This document shows positions 41,568-49,892 of a stretch of DNA of 64,000 nucleotides, piece by piece. This DNA comes from Bin127 sp965203505 (GTDB taxonomy: Bacteria; Chloroflexota; Dehalococcoidia; Lucifugimonadales; Lucifugimonadaceae): positions 2,356,001-2,420,000 of the forward strand of contig OZ241880.1 in assembly GCA_965203505.1 (NCBI GenBank). Reading direction: 5' to 3'. A model generated the notes under the pieces. That model did not search any database. It was not told the origin of the DNA and saw only the letters and a list, made by a program, of their open reading frames with translations. Position 1 is the stretch's first letter; each line of letters starts with the position of its first letter. The translations under genes and the position numbers were made by a program.

Positions 41568-43631
41568 CTACCGCATGATCACGCTGGCGAGGTTGTTGAC
41601 CAATGGACCGGAGGTACCGTACGGCGTCCAATCCGCGACTTCAGGTCTTATGACCACAATGGTCGGGAGCACCGTGTACGGCGACACCAGCATCCAGTGG
41701 GTGAACCAGTCCTGGATTTCTATGTTGTTCTGGACACGTTGCTCGTAAGTCGTGTTTTCAATGTCCAGATTCTGAAGCGCCTTCTTGTAAATCTCGTCGG
41801 GCCACTCCATGCCTTCGTTGTAACCAGCAGACGGCCATCCACAACATATCCTGGCGTCAGGCAGGAACCCACGCCCAATGGTTTGCATCCAAGGGATCTG
41901 TTTCTGACGGTTTACGAGTCTCGGACGCGCGGTTCGGTAGCCGGTCTGATCGAACTCGACCTCGCAGCCGAGGGCGCGCCAGAACTGACCGATCGCCTGA
42001 CCGACGTCGAAGTTCATTGCGCGATCATTTGCGATGTGCATCGTGAAGTTTCCGCACTCGCCAGTCCTCGACTCGGCTATGTACTGCTTCGCGAGTTCCA
42101 GATCGTAGGGAATAAGCCAGTCGTCCTTCCACAACGGGTTCCCGGGGTGAACGTCGATGCGAGTGTAAGCCGCCCATCCGAATCCTCCCTGAGCATCCCG
42201 CAAGAGCTGCTCGCGATCTACTGCCATTGCCAGGGCCCAGCGATACTTCCTCGCTTCCTCCATTGAGGCTTCATCGCTCGGGTCGCCGATCCAGGGGTGA
42301 TCGTCGTCCGGAAGGAATCCTTCTCGTTGGTTTATTGGACCGTGAGTATCCTCGGTCTCTCCAGTCTCGGGGTGTGTGGTGGACCAGAAGTTGCCAGCGA
42401 AGAGCACTGTCTGCGGGTTTCCTGCACCAACTTCTCTGGCCCATGAATCGTCCACAGCTTCCAGTGCAGATACTGCGAATCGGGGTGCCATAGGTGCCAT
42501 GTGGATCTCGCCTACTCTGAATGCCGCTATTTGCGTCGCAGGTTCGGGCATCAACACCCAGCGAACCGAACTTACTGTCGGCACAATTCGATAGTGCTCC
42601 TCGAACGGCACTGCAAGGATGTGGTCATCCGAGACCCACTCGATTGCATTGAGCGGACCAGTACCCACCGAAGTGGTCAGAGCGGAGTTCTCACCTCGCT
42701 CGTCATACAGTTTCTTGGACACGATCACGGGCGTGCCGCCGCCGACGTTGCTCAGCGCGGAGGCCCATGTCGGCAATAGATCCTGCAGATCGAGGCGAAC
42801 GGTCTCATCATCGATCACGTTCCAACCTGAATCCTCGGTCGAGTTCCAAGCGACCCATTCTCGGATCTGGGGGCCACGTGTAGAGCGCGTGCCTTCGCTC
42901 ATGACGCTTTCGAAGCTCCAAACGACATCTTCGGCAGTTACGCGCCCCCAACCCTTATGGAACATCACGTCATCTCGAAGATGGAACGTCAGCGAGCTCA
43001 GATCCTCTGCGAGGTCCCAAGATTCGGCGATCCCTTCGTTGTAAAGGCTGTAGTCACGATTCACCAACGGCGGGTCAACGTGAGACGCGTGGAGTAGCCC
43101 TTCAAACATGCCCATGGCCTGGAACGTTTCGACTTGGAAGTTCATGAACGAAGGCACGAATATCGGCGGCGGAATCAAGTTGACGCCCAAGACGAGATCT
43201 TTGCCAGCGGCCGGCATGACCTCTTCGCCCGCTGGACGGGGAGTTGCAGTTGCGATTACCTGTCTCTCGACCACGACGGTCGCAACGACCTGCTTTTCGA
43301 CCTCGACGACCTTTTCGACCTCAACTTCAACTGTCTCGACGACCTTTTCGACACGGGTTACCGGTCTTTCGACAACAACGGTCTCTACGACCTTTACCGT
43401 CTCACCCGCGACCTCTTTCTCAACCACCACGGTCTCTACGACCCGTTCGATTTTGGTGACCGGTTTTTCGACGACCACGGTCTCGACGACTCTCTCGACT
43501 CGAGTCACCTCTTTCTCTACCACCACGGTCTGCACGACGGTCTCGCCGCCGCATGCGATTGCGACTGTTAACAGGGCGATTAGAGCGCTCACTATCGAAG
43601 TGAACTTTCCGATTCGTATTGCTTTCATCAT
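41568..43631 (-). CDS. ABC transporter substrate-binding lipoprotein (importer 3) with Val/Glu/Lys tether
   Basis: 687 residues. Signal peptide IGKFTSIVSALIALLTVAIAC with lipobox, then a tether of about 100 residues built from repeats such as VVETVVVEKPVT and ERVVETV, then an SBP_bac_5 domain (RDDVMFHKGWGRVTAEDVVWSFESV, TSVGTGPLNAIEWVSDDHILAVPF, RWALAMAVDREQLLRDAQGG). The design matches the importer 1 protein but the repeats differ in detail. Two adjacent ATG codons (43631, 43628) are possible starts. It heads the operon that continues to two permeases, DUF1800, DUF1501 and NHL genes, implying that these act on, or with, the same substrate. Confidence 0.9.
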   Translation of the reverse strand: MMKAIRIGKFTSIVSALIALLTVAIACGGETVVQTVVVEKEVTRVERVVETVVVEKPVTKIERVVETVVVEKEVAGETVKVVETVVVERPVTRVEKVVETVEVEVEKVVEVEKQVVATVVVERQVIATATPRPAGEEVMPAAGKDLVLGVNLIPPPIFVPSFMNFQVETFQAMGMFEGLLHASHVDPPLVNRDYSLYNEGIAESWDLAEDLSSLTFHLRDDVMFHKGWGRVTAEDVVWSFESVMSEGTRSTRGPQIREWVAWNSTEDSGWNVIDDETVRLDLQDLLPTWASALSNVGGGTPVIVSKKLYDERGENSALTTSVGTGPLNAIEWVSDDHILAVPFEEHYRIVPTVSSVRWVLMPEPATQIAAFRVGEIHMAPMAPRFAVSALEAVDDSWAREVGAGNPQTVLFAGNFWSTTHPETGETEDTHGPINQREGFLPDDDHPWIGDPSDEASMEEARKYRWALAMAVDREQLLRDAQGGFGWAAYTRIDVHPGNPLWKDDWLIPYDLELAKQYIAESRTGECGNFTMHIANDRAMNFDVGQAIGQFWRALGCEVEFDQTGYRTARPRLVNRQKQIPWMQTIGRGFLPDARICCGWPSAGYNEGMEWPDEIYKKALQNLDIENTTYEQRVQNNIEIQDWFTHWMLVSPYTVLPTIVVIRPEVADWTPYGTSGPLVNNLASVIMR

Positions 43632-44001
43632 TACTCGGCTCTGCTTCCTTCACACTAAGATTGAGCGGTATCAACCATTCAGTGCGAAACAGGATGTGGA
43701 TTCCAGCCAAATGTTACACCGTTGCGACGAAACTCGCATTTTACTCGGGACTGCGACGCGTCGCGCGAGACTCGTTCTCCCGCGCCTATTACGTAAACTG
43801 GAGATTCTTCCCTAGGACACCCGGGTGTCGAGTGTGATTTCAGATCGGGAAGGCTCGACGAGAACTGACGAATCGGGACGAGTTGTGATGGGACATGCGG
43901 GAGATGTCGGGGCGAATGCGGGGAAAGACCTTGGCCGACCGAACGTAGTGAAATTGGGACGTCGCCTCTGGCGATGGAGCGCGGCTCTTGGGAACGGGCG
44001 C
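43632..44001. other. Gap between importer 3 and tRNA-Lys
   Basis: 370 nt holding the promoter region of the minus-strand importer 3 operon. A 14-nt perfect palindrome lies about 190 nt before the start codon. Open frames here lack any support as genes. Confidence 0.4.
43816..43829. promoter_or_regulatory. Perfect 14-nt palindrome, possible operator
   Basis: GACACCCGGGTGTC is fully self-complementary and lies upstream of the importer 3 operon. A dimeric repressor site is possible; no regulator gene is adjacent, so this is only a pattern. Confidence 0.3.
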
Positions 44002-44077
44002 TGGTGACGCGCCGGGGACTCGAACCCCGAACCTAGTGATTAAGAGTCACTTGCTCTGCCAATTGAGCTAGCGCGCC
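44002..44077 (-). tRNA. tRNA-Lys (CUU)
   Basis: Read on the minus strand, the 76 nt fold as a complete cloverleaf: acceptor GGCGCGC with GCGCGTC (one G-U), D stem GCTC/GAGC, anticodon stem AGTGA/TCACT with loop CTCTTAA (anticodon CTT), variable loop AGGTT, T stem CGGGG/CCCCG with TTCGAGT loop, discriminator A and an encoded CCA. It decodes AAG. Confidence 0.96.
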
Positions 44078-44181
44078 ACTTGTGATTTTAACTTGCGGTG
44101 AGGTTCATATCGTCAAGATGGAATCTTGACCACGATTTGGGTTTCGGGAGCGAAATACGTTAATTCGGTTAAACACGCGTT

Positions 44182-44187
44182 ATAATC
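44182..44187 (+). promoter_or_regulatory. Probable -10 box upstream of the two-helix membrane protein gene
   Basis: TATAAT about 45 nt before the ATG at 44233 (or about 10 nt before an alternative TTG). The -35 region is not clear. Coordinate may be off by one. Confidence 0.4.
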
Positions 44188-44232
44188 ATTGTTCGATTGT
44201 CAAGATCGCATGAGCATGATGCGAATTCTCAG

Positions 44233-44916
44233 ATGTCTGAAAACGAATACGCTGACGCGGTAGACGACACCGCGGAAATCAGTTACGGAACGATTTTTCG
44301 TCATCTCCACGGAACGAATACCGAGGCGATGATCGAAGGATTCGGAGATATGTTCAACGTGAGAGGCATTGATCCTGGATCAATCGAATCTCGTGTCAGG
44401 TCTGCTGTTCTGGATCAGTTTGGCACGACGATGGAATCGGCTGGAACTGCAGAAGCGATGTGGGACGCCGTGGATGAAACGAGAGCGGATAGGCGCATCG
44501 ACCGTATTGTCAACGAAGCAACTTGCTCGCGAGTGGTATCGCCACCGCCACAACTGCTTGAAAAACTCGATGGCATCGCGCCCGGCACCGCCAAACGTGT
44601 CAAAGATAGAGGCTCGGATCTTCGAGATGCAGCTCGCAAAACCGAGGATGACGTAATTGCAGGTCGCCATATGATCCGGTTGATCGCTCAGGGCATTGGA
44701 CTCAGCGTGTTGCTGTTTTCGCTGATGTTGTCATTGGCCTTCGCAACCCTGGGGGAACCGATTCTCTGTTCTGCTTCGTTGTCTATCGCCGGCATAACCT
44801 ATTTGGCTAAGATTAAGACGCGGGTTTGGTCTCGCAACCGCAGGGATCGAAACTTAGAGATCGCGTCGAGATTGTTGCGTCGAGCTTCGCAACACCTAGT
44901 AATGCAAGAACGTTAA
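44233..44916 (+). CDS. Membrane protein of unknown function with two C-terminal helices
   Basis: 227 residues from the ATG at 44233; a TTG 36 nt upstream is possible. The first 150 residues are hydrophilic and mostly helical (SENEYADAVDDTAEISYGTIF... LLEKLDGIAPGTAKRVKDRG). Two hydrophobic segments follow (IAQGIGLSVLLFSLMLSLAFATLG and LCSASLSIAGITYLA), then a basic tail (RVWSRNRRDRN) that should stay in the cytoplasm. I do not recognise a family. It ends 3 nt before the cyclase-family gene, so the two are probably cotranscribed. Confidence 0.62.
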   Translation: MSENEYADAVDDTAEISYGTIFRHLHGTNTEAMIEGFGDMFNVRGIDPGSIESRVRSAVLDQFGTTMESAGTAEAMWDAVDETRADRRIDRIVNEATCSRVVSPPPQLLEKLDGIAPGTAKRVKDRGSDLRDAARKTEDDVIAGRHMIRLIAQGIGLSVLLFSLMLSLAFATLGEPILCSASLSIAGITYLAKIKTRVWSRNRRDRNLEIASRLLRRASQHLVMQER

Positions 44917-44919
44917 CCG

Positions 44920-45864
44920 ATGTCCACCAATGCTCCCTCCCAAGACGATCTGCTCCAATGGCTTTATGAGGATTTGAACAACTGGGGTCGATGGGGTGAG
45001 GACGATGAACGGGGTACTCTTAACTACCTGAGCGCGGGGTCTATGCAGGATGCGATGTCGCTCGTGGAGGAGCATTCCACGGTGTCGTGCGCACGACCTG
45101 TCGGGTTCGAAGCGGCTGTTGATGTGCCGCGTCCGCCGCAGCATTACATGATCGGTTCTGGGGATGTTTACAGGCCTGGCGAGGGGCCGGACCGTCAGGT
45201 GGCAATCGACTATTTCGGCCTTGTGTTTCATGGTCATACGGTGACGCACGTAGATTCGTTGGCCCACTTCTTCTGGGATGGCAAGGCGTACAACGGTAGG
45301 TCGTCGTCTGTCGTCACGGTCGCCGACGGCGCAACGGAATTGGACGTTACAGCGGCGGTGGGAGGCATCATCACTCGGGGTGTGCTCGTGGACGCGCCGA
45401 TGCTGCGGAATATCCGTTACATCGAACGTGGCGACGGTGTGGGAATCGACGACATCGCGGCTGCTGAAGAGAGGTGTGGCTTCAAGGTTCGCCAAGGCGA
45501 TGTGCTTCTGCTGCGAACTGGACAACTCGGCATGCGGGAAGAGCTGGGGCCGGTTGACGCTTATGTCGCCGGGTCGTCAGGTCCGAAACCAGAAATCCTG
45601 CCGTTGATGCATGAGCGTGGTGTCGCGGTCATGGGTTCCGACACGGGTAACGATGTGCAGCCTTCGGGTTACGAGCGATTCAGCAATCCGGTCCATCAAG
45701 TCGGTATTGTTGGCATGGGGCTTTGGATTCTCGACAATGCGTGGCTAGACGATCTGGCGGTGGCGTGTCAGCAACGGGGAAGGTGGGAGTTTCTCATCAA
45801 CATTTTGCCGCTGAGACTGCCGACTGTTACCGGCTCGCCGGTCAACCCAATCGCGGTTTTCTGA
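44920..45864 (+). CDS. Cyclase-family metal-dependent hydrolase (kynurenine formamidase-like)
   Basis: 314 residues of the cyclase family (Pfam 'Cyclase'). The metal-binding signature is at residues 104-116, HGHTVTHVDSLAH, corresponding to H-x-G-T-H-x-D-x-x-x-H with Val-Thr in place of Gly-Thr. Further conserved elements are GVLVDAPMLRN, GDVLLLRTGQLG and MGSDTGNDVQPS. Members hydrolyse amides or lactones, with Mn or Zn; this long form with an N-terminal extension (WLYEDLNNWGRWGEDDERGTLNYL) is the version common in environmental bacteria. No signal peptide. The substrate is not known. Confidence 0.87.
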   Translation: MSTNAPSQDDLLQWLYEDLNNWGRWGEDDERGTLNYLSAGSMQDAMSLVEEHSTVSCARPVGFEAAVDVPRPPQHYMIGSGDVYRPGEGPDRQVAIDYFGLVFHGHTVTHVDSLAHFFWDGKAYNGRSSSVVTVADGATELDVTAAVGGIITRGVLVDAPMLRNIRYIERGDGVGIDDIAAAEERCGFKVRQGDVLLLRTGQLGMREELGPVDAYVAGSSGPKPEILPLMHERGVAVMGSDTGNDVQPSGYERFSNPVHQVGIVGMGLWILDNAWLDDLAVACQQRGRWEFLINILPLRLPTVTGSPVNPIAVF

Positions 45865-45880
45865 TCGGCGACGCTGCTGA

Positions 45881-46948
45881 TCAGTAGTGCGCGTTGCGGA
45901 TCACATCAAAGTTGAGGTGCCGTCCGTCTGACGATCTCGTGACGCCGACGAAATCGATGCGCCAATCCACGACTTTGGATCCCACCTCGGAGGCGAGGTA
46001 TCCGAGCGCGGCGTTCTCGATGCGGTGAAGTTTGGCGGGTGTCAACGACTCGGCCGGCGTTCCGAACTCGTTCGAGTTGCGCGCCTTGACCTCGATGAAG
46101 ACCCACTCGGAGCCGATTTGTGCGATGATGTCGACTTCGCCGTAACGGGTCTTGTAGTTGCGGTCGATGATGCGGTAGCCGAGATCTCGCAGATGGTCGA
46201 CGGCGGCCTCTTCGGCGTTTGAACCCAAGCCGTTGGGTAGGTTCATTCCTCCGCGTTCGGCGATGTTTGAAGCGGAGGTTGTTCCTAGTGCCGCCCATGA
46301 TCTATCAGCGACAACTTTGGCGACTGGTTTGAAGGTCTGGCGATGGACCGGGCTTGCACCAAGTTTTTCTAGTGCTTCCATGTGGACAGCTGTGCCGTAA
46401 CCCTTGTGGTGGGCGAATCCGTAGCCGGGGTATTGCGCTTCGAACTGGTCGGCCATGATGCGGTCGCGGGTGACCTTGGCGAGGATCGATGCGGCGGCGA
46501 TAGAGAGAGATTTGGAGTCGCCCCGGATTATGGATTTCGAAGGTGTTGCTGTTCCGATGTTGGTTACGGCGTCGATGAGCAGAAAGTCGACTCTCCACCG
46601 GACGCCGCGGATCGCGTCGCGCATGGCCAGCTTGGTCGCGGGAACGATACCGAGTTCGTCGATCCGCTCAGCCGGCACGATGCCGACGCCGAACGAATTC
46701 GCGGCGGTACGTATCTCACCGAAGGCGATCTCTCTTTGATCGGCGGTGAGTTTCTTGGAATCGTCGATGAGGGCGGCTTTTTCTTCGGGCAGATCGTGCG
46801 GGAGTACAACTGCCGCGGCGACGACAGGGCCGGCAAGCGCGCCCCTTCCGGCTTCGTCGACACCGGCGATGACGCGATAGCCGGAACTGCGACAATCCAA
46901 TTCGAGCGCGAAATCCGGACCAGTTTCCCCATTTTTCGCCAGGGCCAT
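45881..46948 (-). CDS. rnhB: Ribonuclease HII fused to a YraN (UPF0102) nuclease-like domain
   Basis: 355 residues, far longer than RNase HII (about 200). Residues 24-215 are a full RNase HII: VIAGVDEAGRGALAGPV (D31, E32), Asp126 in FLLIDAV, and SIAAASILAKVTRDR with Asp162. After a linker (about 216-241) comes a complete YraN-type domain: GSNAEEAAVDHLRDLGYRIIDRNYKTRYGEVDIIA and EWVFIEVKAR (E270s Asp and the ExK pair), as in PD-(D/E)XK nucleases. RNase HII removes ribonucleotides from DNA; YraN is a predicted nuclease often encoded next to rnhB. The single frame is continuous with no sign of frameshift. Confidence 0.9.
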   Translation of the reverse strand: MALAKNGETGPDFALELDCRSSGYRVIAGVDEAGRGALAGPVVAAAVVLPHDLPEEKAALIDDSKKLTADQREIAFGEIRTAANSFGVGIVPAERIDELGIVPATKLAMRDAIRGVRWRVDFLLIDAVTNIGTATPSKSIIRGDSKSLSIAAASILAKVTRDRIMADQFEAQYPGYGFAHHKGYGTAVHMEALEKLGASPVHRQTFKPVAKVVADRSWAALGTTSASNIAERGGMNLPNGLGSNAEEAAVDHLRDLGYRIIDRNYKTRYGEVDIIAQIGSEWVFIEVKARNSNEFGTPAESLTPAKLHRIENAALGYLASEVGSKVVDWRIDFVGVTRSSDGRHLNFDVIRNAHY

Positions 46949-47003
46949 GACGCGAACAGCATACGCTAAACTCGCTTGCTGTTCGATTGGGTTGGCGAAC
47001 TGG

Positions 47004-48140
47004 CTAAGCGGCCGCGGCTAAATCGGGCGCGATTGTAGCGTCCGCCAAAGGGGATTCGAGTTCAATGAAGCCGCCACCTAGGACTTTTTCGCCTGCGTAG
47101 AAGACGATCGCCTGTCCGGGCGTGCAAGCTCGCATCGGCTTTGAGAATGTGACTTTCCCAATTTCCGAGGTCAGCATCTCGATCGAAGCCGGTTCTTCAG
47201 GACTGCGGTAACGAATTTTCGCGGTCAGATCGATGTCCGTCGGAGGGTATCCATCGATCCAGTTGACTGCAGAAGCGTATACCTCTTGGCGCAAGAGGCC
47301 TTCCACCGAACCTACCGTCACGGTGCCTGACTTCGAGTTGATGGATGTCACGTAGATCGGACGCTTTCTGCCGCCGGGGATCGGTAATCCCTTGCGCTGC
47401 CCGATGGTGAACTGATGAATCCCGTCGTGTTCGGCAAGCACATTGCCTTCAACGTCGACGACGACGCCTGTGGTCGGCTCTTCGAGACGCTCTGCCACGA
47501 ACTCGCGATACGTGCCTGTGGGAATGAAGCAGATGTCCTGCGAATCGGGCTTGTCGGCGACGGGTAATCCTTCGTCTCGCGCAATGTCGCGGATCTCGTC
47601 TTTGCTGAAACCGCCGACGGGGAATCTGAGCCTGCGCAACTGGTCTTGACGCAGGTTGTAGAGCACGTAGCCTTGGTCCTTCAATTCGTCGGCTCCGCGC
47701 ATCAGTGAATAGTGCCCGTTTTCGTCGCAATCGATCCTGGCATAGTGCCCCGTCGCGACGATGTCAGCCCCCATCAACTCGGCACGTTCCATCAGAAAGC
47801 TGAACTTCAACCTGTCGTTGCAGGCGAGACATGGGTGTGGTGTTCTGCCCTGCCGGTACTCGCCGACAAAGTAGTCGATGACGTGCTGCTGGAACTCCTT
47901 CTCAAAGTTCATGTAGTAGTGCTGGGCACCGATGATTCGACAAGTGGCGCGTGCGTCTTCGACGTCTTCCAAGGAACAGCAAGACTTGGACAGTTTGCCC
48001 GCGCCTTCGAACGGCGCGGGAAACAGACGCATCGTGACACCGACGACGTCGTAACCCTCGCGCGCCAGCAACGCCGCGGCGACTGAGGAGTCGACCCCGC
48101 CGCTCATCGCCACAAGGGCTCGCTTTTTGCTGTTAGTCAT
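47004..48140 (-). CDS. mnmA: tRNA 2-thiouridylase MnmA
   Basis: 378 residues. The PP-loop AMSGGVDSSVAAALLAREGYDVVGVTM binds ATP; the first catalytic Cys is in HPCLACNDRLKFSFL and the second in KPDSQDICFIPTG, as in MnmA. The C-terminal barrel is present (GLPIPGGRKRPIYVTSI and on). The enzyme thiolates U34 of tRNAs for Lys, Glu and Gln. Only one gene copy is seen, and it stands 55 nt upstream of the RNase HII fusion on the same strand, so they may share a transcript. Confidence 0.96.
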   Translation of the reverse strand: MTNSKKRALVAMSGGVDSSVAAALLAREGYDVVGVTMRLFPAPFEGAGKLSKSCCSLEDVEDARATCRIIGAQHYYMNFEKEFQQHVIDYFVGEYRQGRTPHPCLACNDRLKFSFLMERAELMGADIVATGHYARIDCDENGHYSLMRGADELKDQGYVLYNLRQDQLRRLRFPVGGFSKDEIRDIARDEGLPVADKPDSQDICFIPTGTYREFVAERLEEPTTGVVVDVEGNVLAEHDGIHQFTIGQRKGLPIPGGRKRPIYVTSINSKSGTVTVGSVEGLLRQEVYASAVNWIDGYPPTDIDLTAKIRYRSPEEPASIEMLTSEIGKVTFSKPMRACTPGQAIVFYAGEKVLGGGFIELESPLADATIAPDLAAAA

Positions 48141-48288
48141 CAGATGAATTCGGTTTCCGCAGATTTGTGGGCTTTCAGTCTCGCAAACGGTTCATCGTTT
48201 GCCAGATACCGCTCCTTTCCAGAATAAAACCAAGCGCGATGCGTAACCTGCTGTGGCACTCTCAGAATTGAGTGTTGGTCGATACCGA

Positions 48289-48294
48289 TATAAT
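48289..48294 (+). promoter_or_regulatory. Probable -10 box of rsfS
   Basis: TATAAT ends 10 nt before the ATG at 48305. With the usual 6-8 nt to the transcription start, the transcript would begin at about 48301, so the message would be leaderless or nearly so. Confidence 0.45.
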
Positions 48295-48304
48295 CCGAAA
48301 TAAG

Positions 48305-48682
48305 ATGGCAACGACCACAAGCGATACAACCGCTGTCACTTCGATCGAGGAACTTGCTCGTGCCGCGCTTGAAGAGGCGTCAGCCAATCTCGGGGCCGAT
48401 GTAGTTCTGCTGGACACCCGAAACGTCAGCGATTTCACCGACTACTTCGTGATTGCGAGCGGTGAGACTGAGCGTCATCTCGAGATGCTGGCAGACCGGA
48501 TAGAACGTAAGATCCGGCAGTTCGGAACTAGGCGCAACCATCGAGAAGGATCCGGAGCAGGTGGTTGGCTGTTGATAGACTTCCCCGGCTTTATCGTCCA
48601 CCTTTTCAACCGAGAGACGCGTGAGTTCTACGATCTCGAGGGACTCTGGTCCCAAGCTACCGAGGTAGTACGGCTTCAGTAA
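48305..48682 (+). CDS. rsfS: Ribosome silencing factor RsfS
   Basis: 125 residues from the ATG at 48305, which gives the normal family length. It contains LARAALEEASANLGADVVLLDTRNVSDFTDYFVIASGETERHLEMLADRIE and GWLLIDFPGFIVHLFNRETREFYDLEGLW, the conserved RsfS (DUF143) signatures. RsfS binds uL14 on the 50S subunit and prevents subunit joining when nutrients are short. No nadD gene, its frequent neighbour, is adjacent. The gene is convergent with ndk, 9 nt apart. Confidence 0.93.
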   Translation: MATTTSDTTAVTSIEELARAALEEASANLGADVVLLDTRNVSDFTDYFVIASGETERHLEMLADRIERKIRQFGTRRNHREGSGAGGWLLIDFPGFIVHLFNRETREFYDLEGLWSQATEVVRLQ

Positions 48683-48691
48683 CCGTTCGGT

Positions 48692-49156
48692 TCAGTCTTC
48701 GTCGGAGACGATCCAGATGTCATTCGCCCTGGCGTAGTCGATCAGTTCTTCATCGCTGAAGAACAGTCCGACTTCACGCGCAGCGTCGTTTTCGTTCGCC
48801 GATCCGTGTACCAAGTTGCGGCTGATCTCGACGCCAAAGTCACCGCGGATCGTCCCCGGTGCGGCGTCGCTGGGGCTAGTTGCGCCCATCAGTTTGCGGG
48901 TGATGGCGATTGCGTCCGGACCTTCCAAGCACAGCGCGACGACCGGTGCTGATGTGATGTAATTCACGAGACCTTCGTAGAACGGTTTGCCTTCGTGCTC
49001 TGCGTAGTGGCGTTGGGCCAACGCATCGCTCACCTGCATCAACTTCATGCTGACGATTTTCATCCCTGTCGCTTCTAGCCGCCCCAGAATTGTGCCGACC
49101 AAGGCTCGCTGCACACCGTCAGGTTTAACCAACACCAACGTTCGCTCTAGATCCAT
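48692..49156 (-). CDS. ndk: Nucleoside diphosphate kinase
   Basis: 154 residues. RTLVLVKPDGVQRALVGTILGRLE opens the domain, and the active-site histidine is in ISRNLVHGSANENDAAREVGLFF. The enzyme transfers phosphate between nucleoside triphosphates and diphosphates. The C-terminal acidic tail (IWIVSDED) is slightly longer than in the shortest homologues. It is 85 nt downstream of tsaB on the same strand. Confidence 0.97.
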   Translation of the reverse strand: MDLERTLVLVKPDGVQRALVGTILGRLEATGMKIVSMKLMQVSDALAQRHYAEHEGKPFYEGLVNYITSAPVVALCLEGPDAIAITRKLMGATSPSDAAPGTIRGDFGVEISRNLVHGSANENDAAREVGLFFSDEELIDYARANDIWIVSDED

Positions 49157-49241
49157 GTTTTTCGTGTCCTCGACGAGTATCTCGTCTCAAGTATTCGACG
49201 CGCCAAACTTCTATTGTGCAAGACGCTTTTGGCGGTGCCGT

Positions 49242-49892
49242 TTACATTCGCTTAGGTGCGGTGATCGTTGGTGGGCGCGAATAGACAGGTTCGACAGCGT
49301 CGCCAACGCCATGTCCACATTCGATACGTGCCAAGGCAATTGCGAGCAAGTGGTGAGGGTCGCGTACGGGACGCGTGTCCGCTTTTTCCGGGGGTGTTTC
49401 GACCGCGCCTTCGCCACATAGAATCGTTTCGCCGTCACTGAAACGATAATCGACCTCGGTGATTTCGCAGATGCCGATTTCGGTCGGTTCGTCAACGGCG
49501 GTCATTGGACCTGCAAACGCGGCGTATGAAACTTGACGGCGTCCGATCGGGATTAACGACACGATTCGTTTGTCGATTTGATCTCGATGGGTGTAACTCT
49601 GGATCAGGTGGGTGGGAACGCCGATCAGTGGCTTGCTTGTCGGTGCTACCAGTCCTTGACCAGTGGCTATGCCGACGCGAACTGCGCTGAAGCCGCCCGG
49701 ACCTAGCGCTACGGCGACGGCATCTAGATCGCAGGCCTCGATACCAGCGGTATTCAATAAACGCATGACCGCGGGCATGACCTCTCGTCCATGGTTGTGG
49801 CGCGACCACCAAGTATGGGTCGAAATCTCACCGCCCACGCTCAGTCCGACGCCCGCGAAGCTGGTGGATGTATCAATTCCCAGCACCTTCAT
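49242..49892 (-). CDS. tsaB: tRNA threonylcarbamoyladenosine biosynthesis protein TsaB
   Basis: 216 residues from the ATG at 49892, which overlaps the tsaE stop by 4 nt; longer in-frame starts lie inside tsaE. KVLGIDTSTSFAGVGLSVGG is the ASKHA nucleotide motif and LDAVAVALGPGGFSAVRVGIATGQGL the TsaB-specific helix. TsaB scaffolds TsaD and TsaE in making t6A37 of ANN-decoding tRNAs. The C-terminal part (VYSRPPTITAPKRM) shows the usual ending; no rimI follows. Confidence 0.92.
   Translation of the reverse strand: MKVLGIDTSTSFAGVGLSVGGEISTHTWWSRHNHGREVMPAVMRLLNTAGIEACDLDAVAVALGPGGFSAVRVGIATGQGLVAPTSKPLIGVPTHLIQSYTHRDQIDKRIVSLIPIGRRQVSYAAFAGPMTAVDEPTEIGICEITEVDYRFSDGETILCGEGAVETPPEKADTRPVRDPHHLLAIALARIECGHGVGDAVEPVYSRPPTITAPKRM

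Noticed and set aside
43108..43815. Plus-strand Thr/Ser-rich frame that looks like a mucin-like surface protein
   Set aside because: Antisense of the importer 3 tether; same artefact as at 6641-6985.
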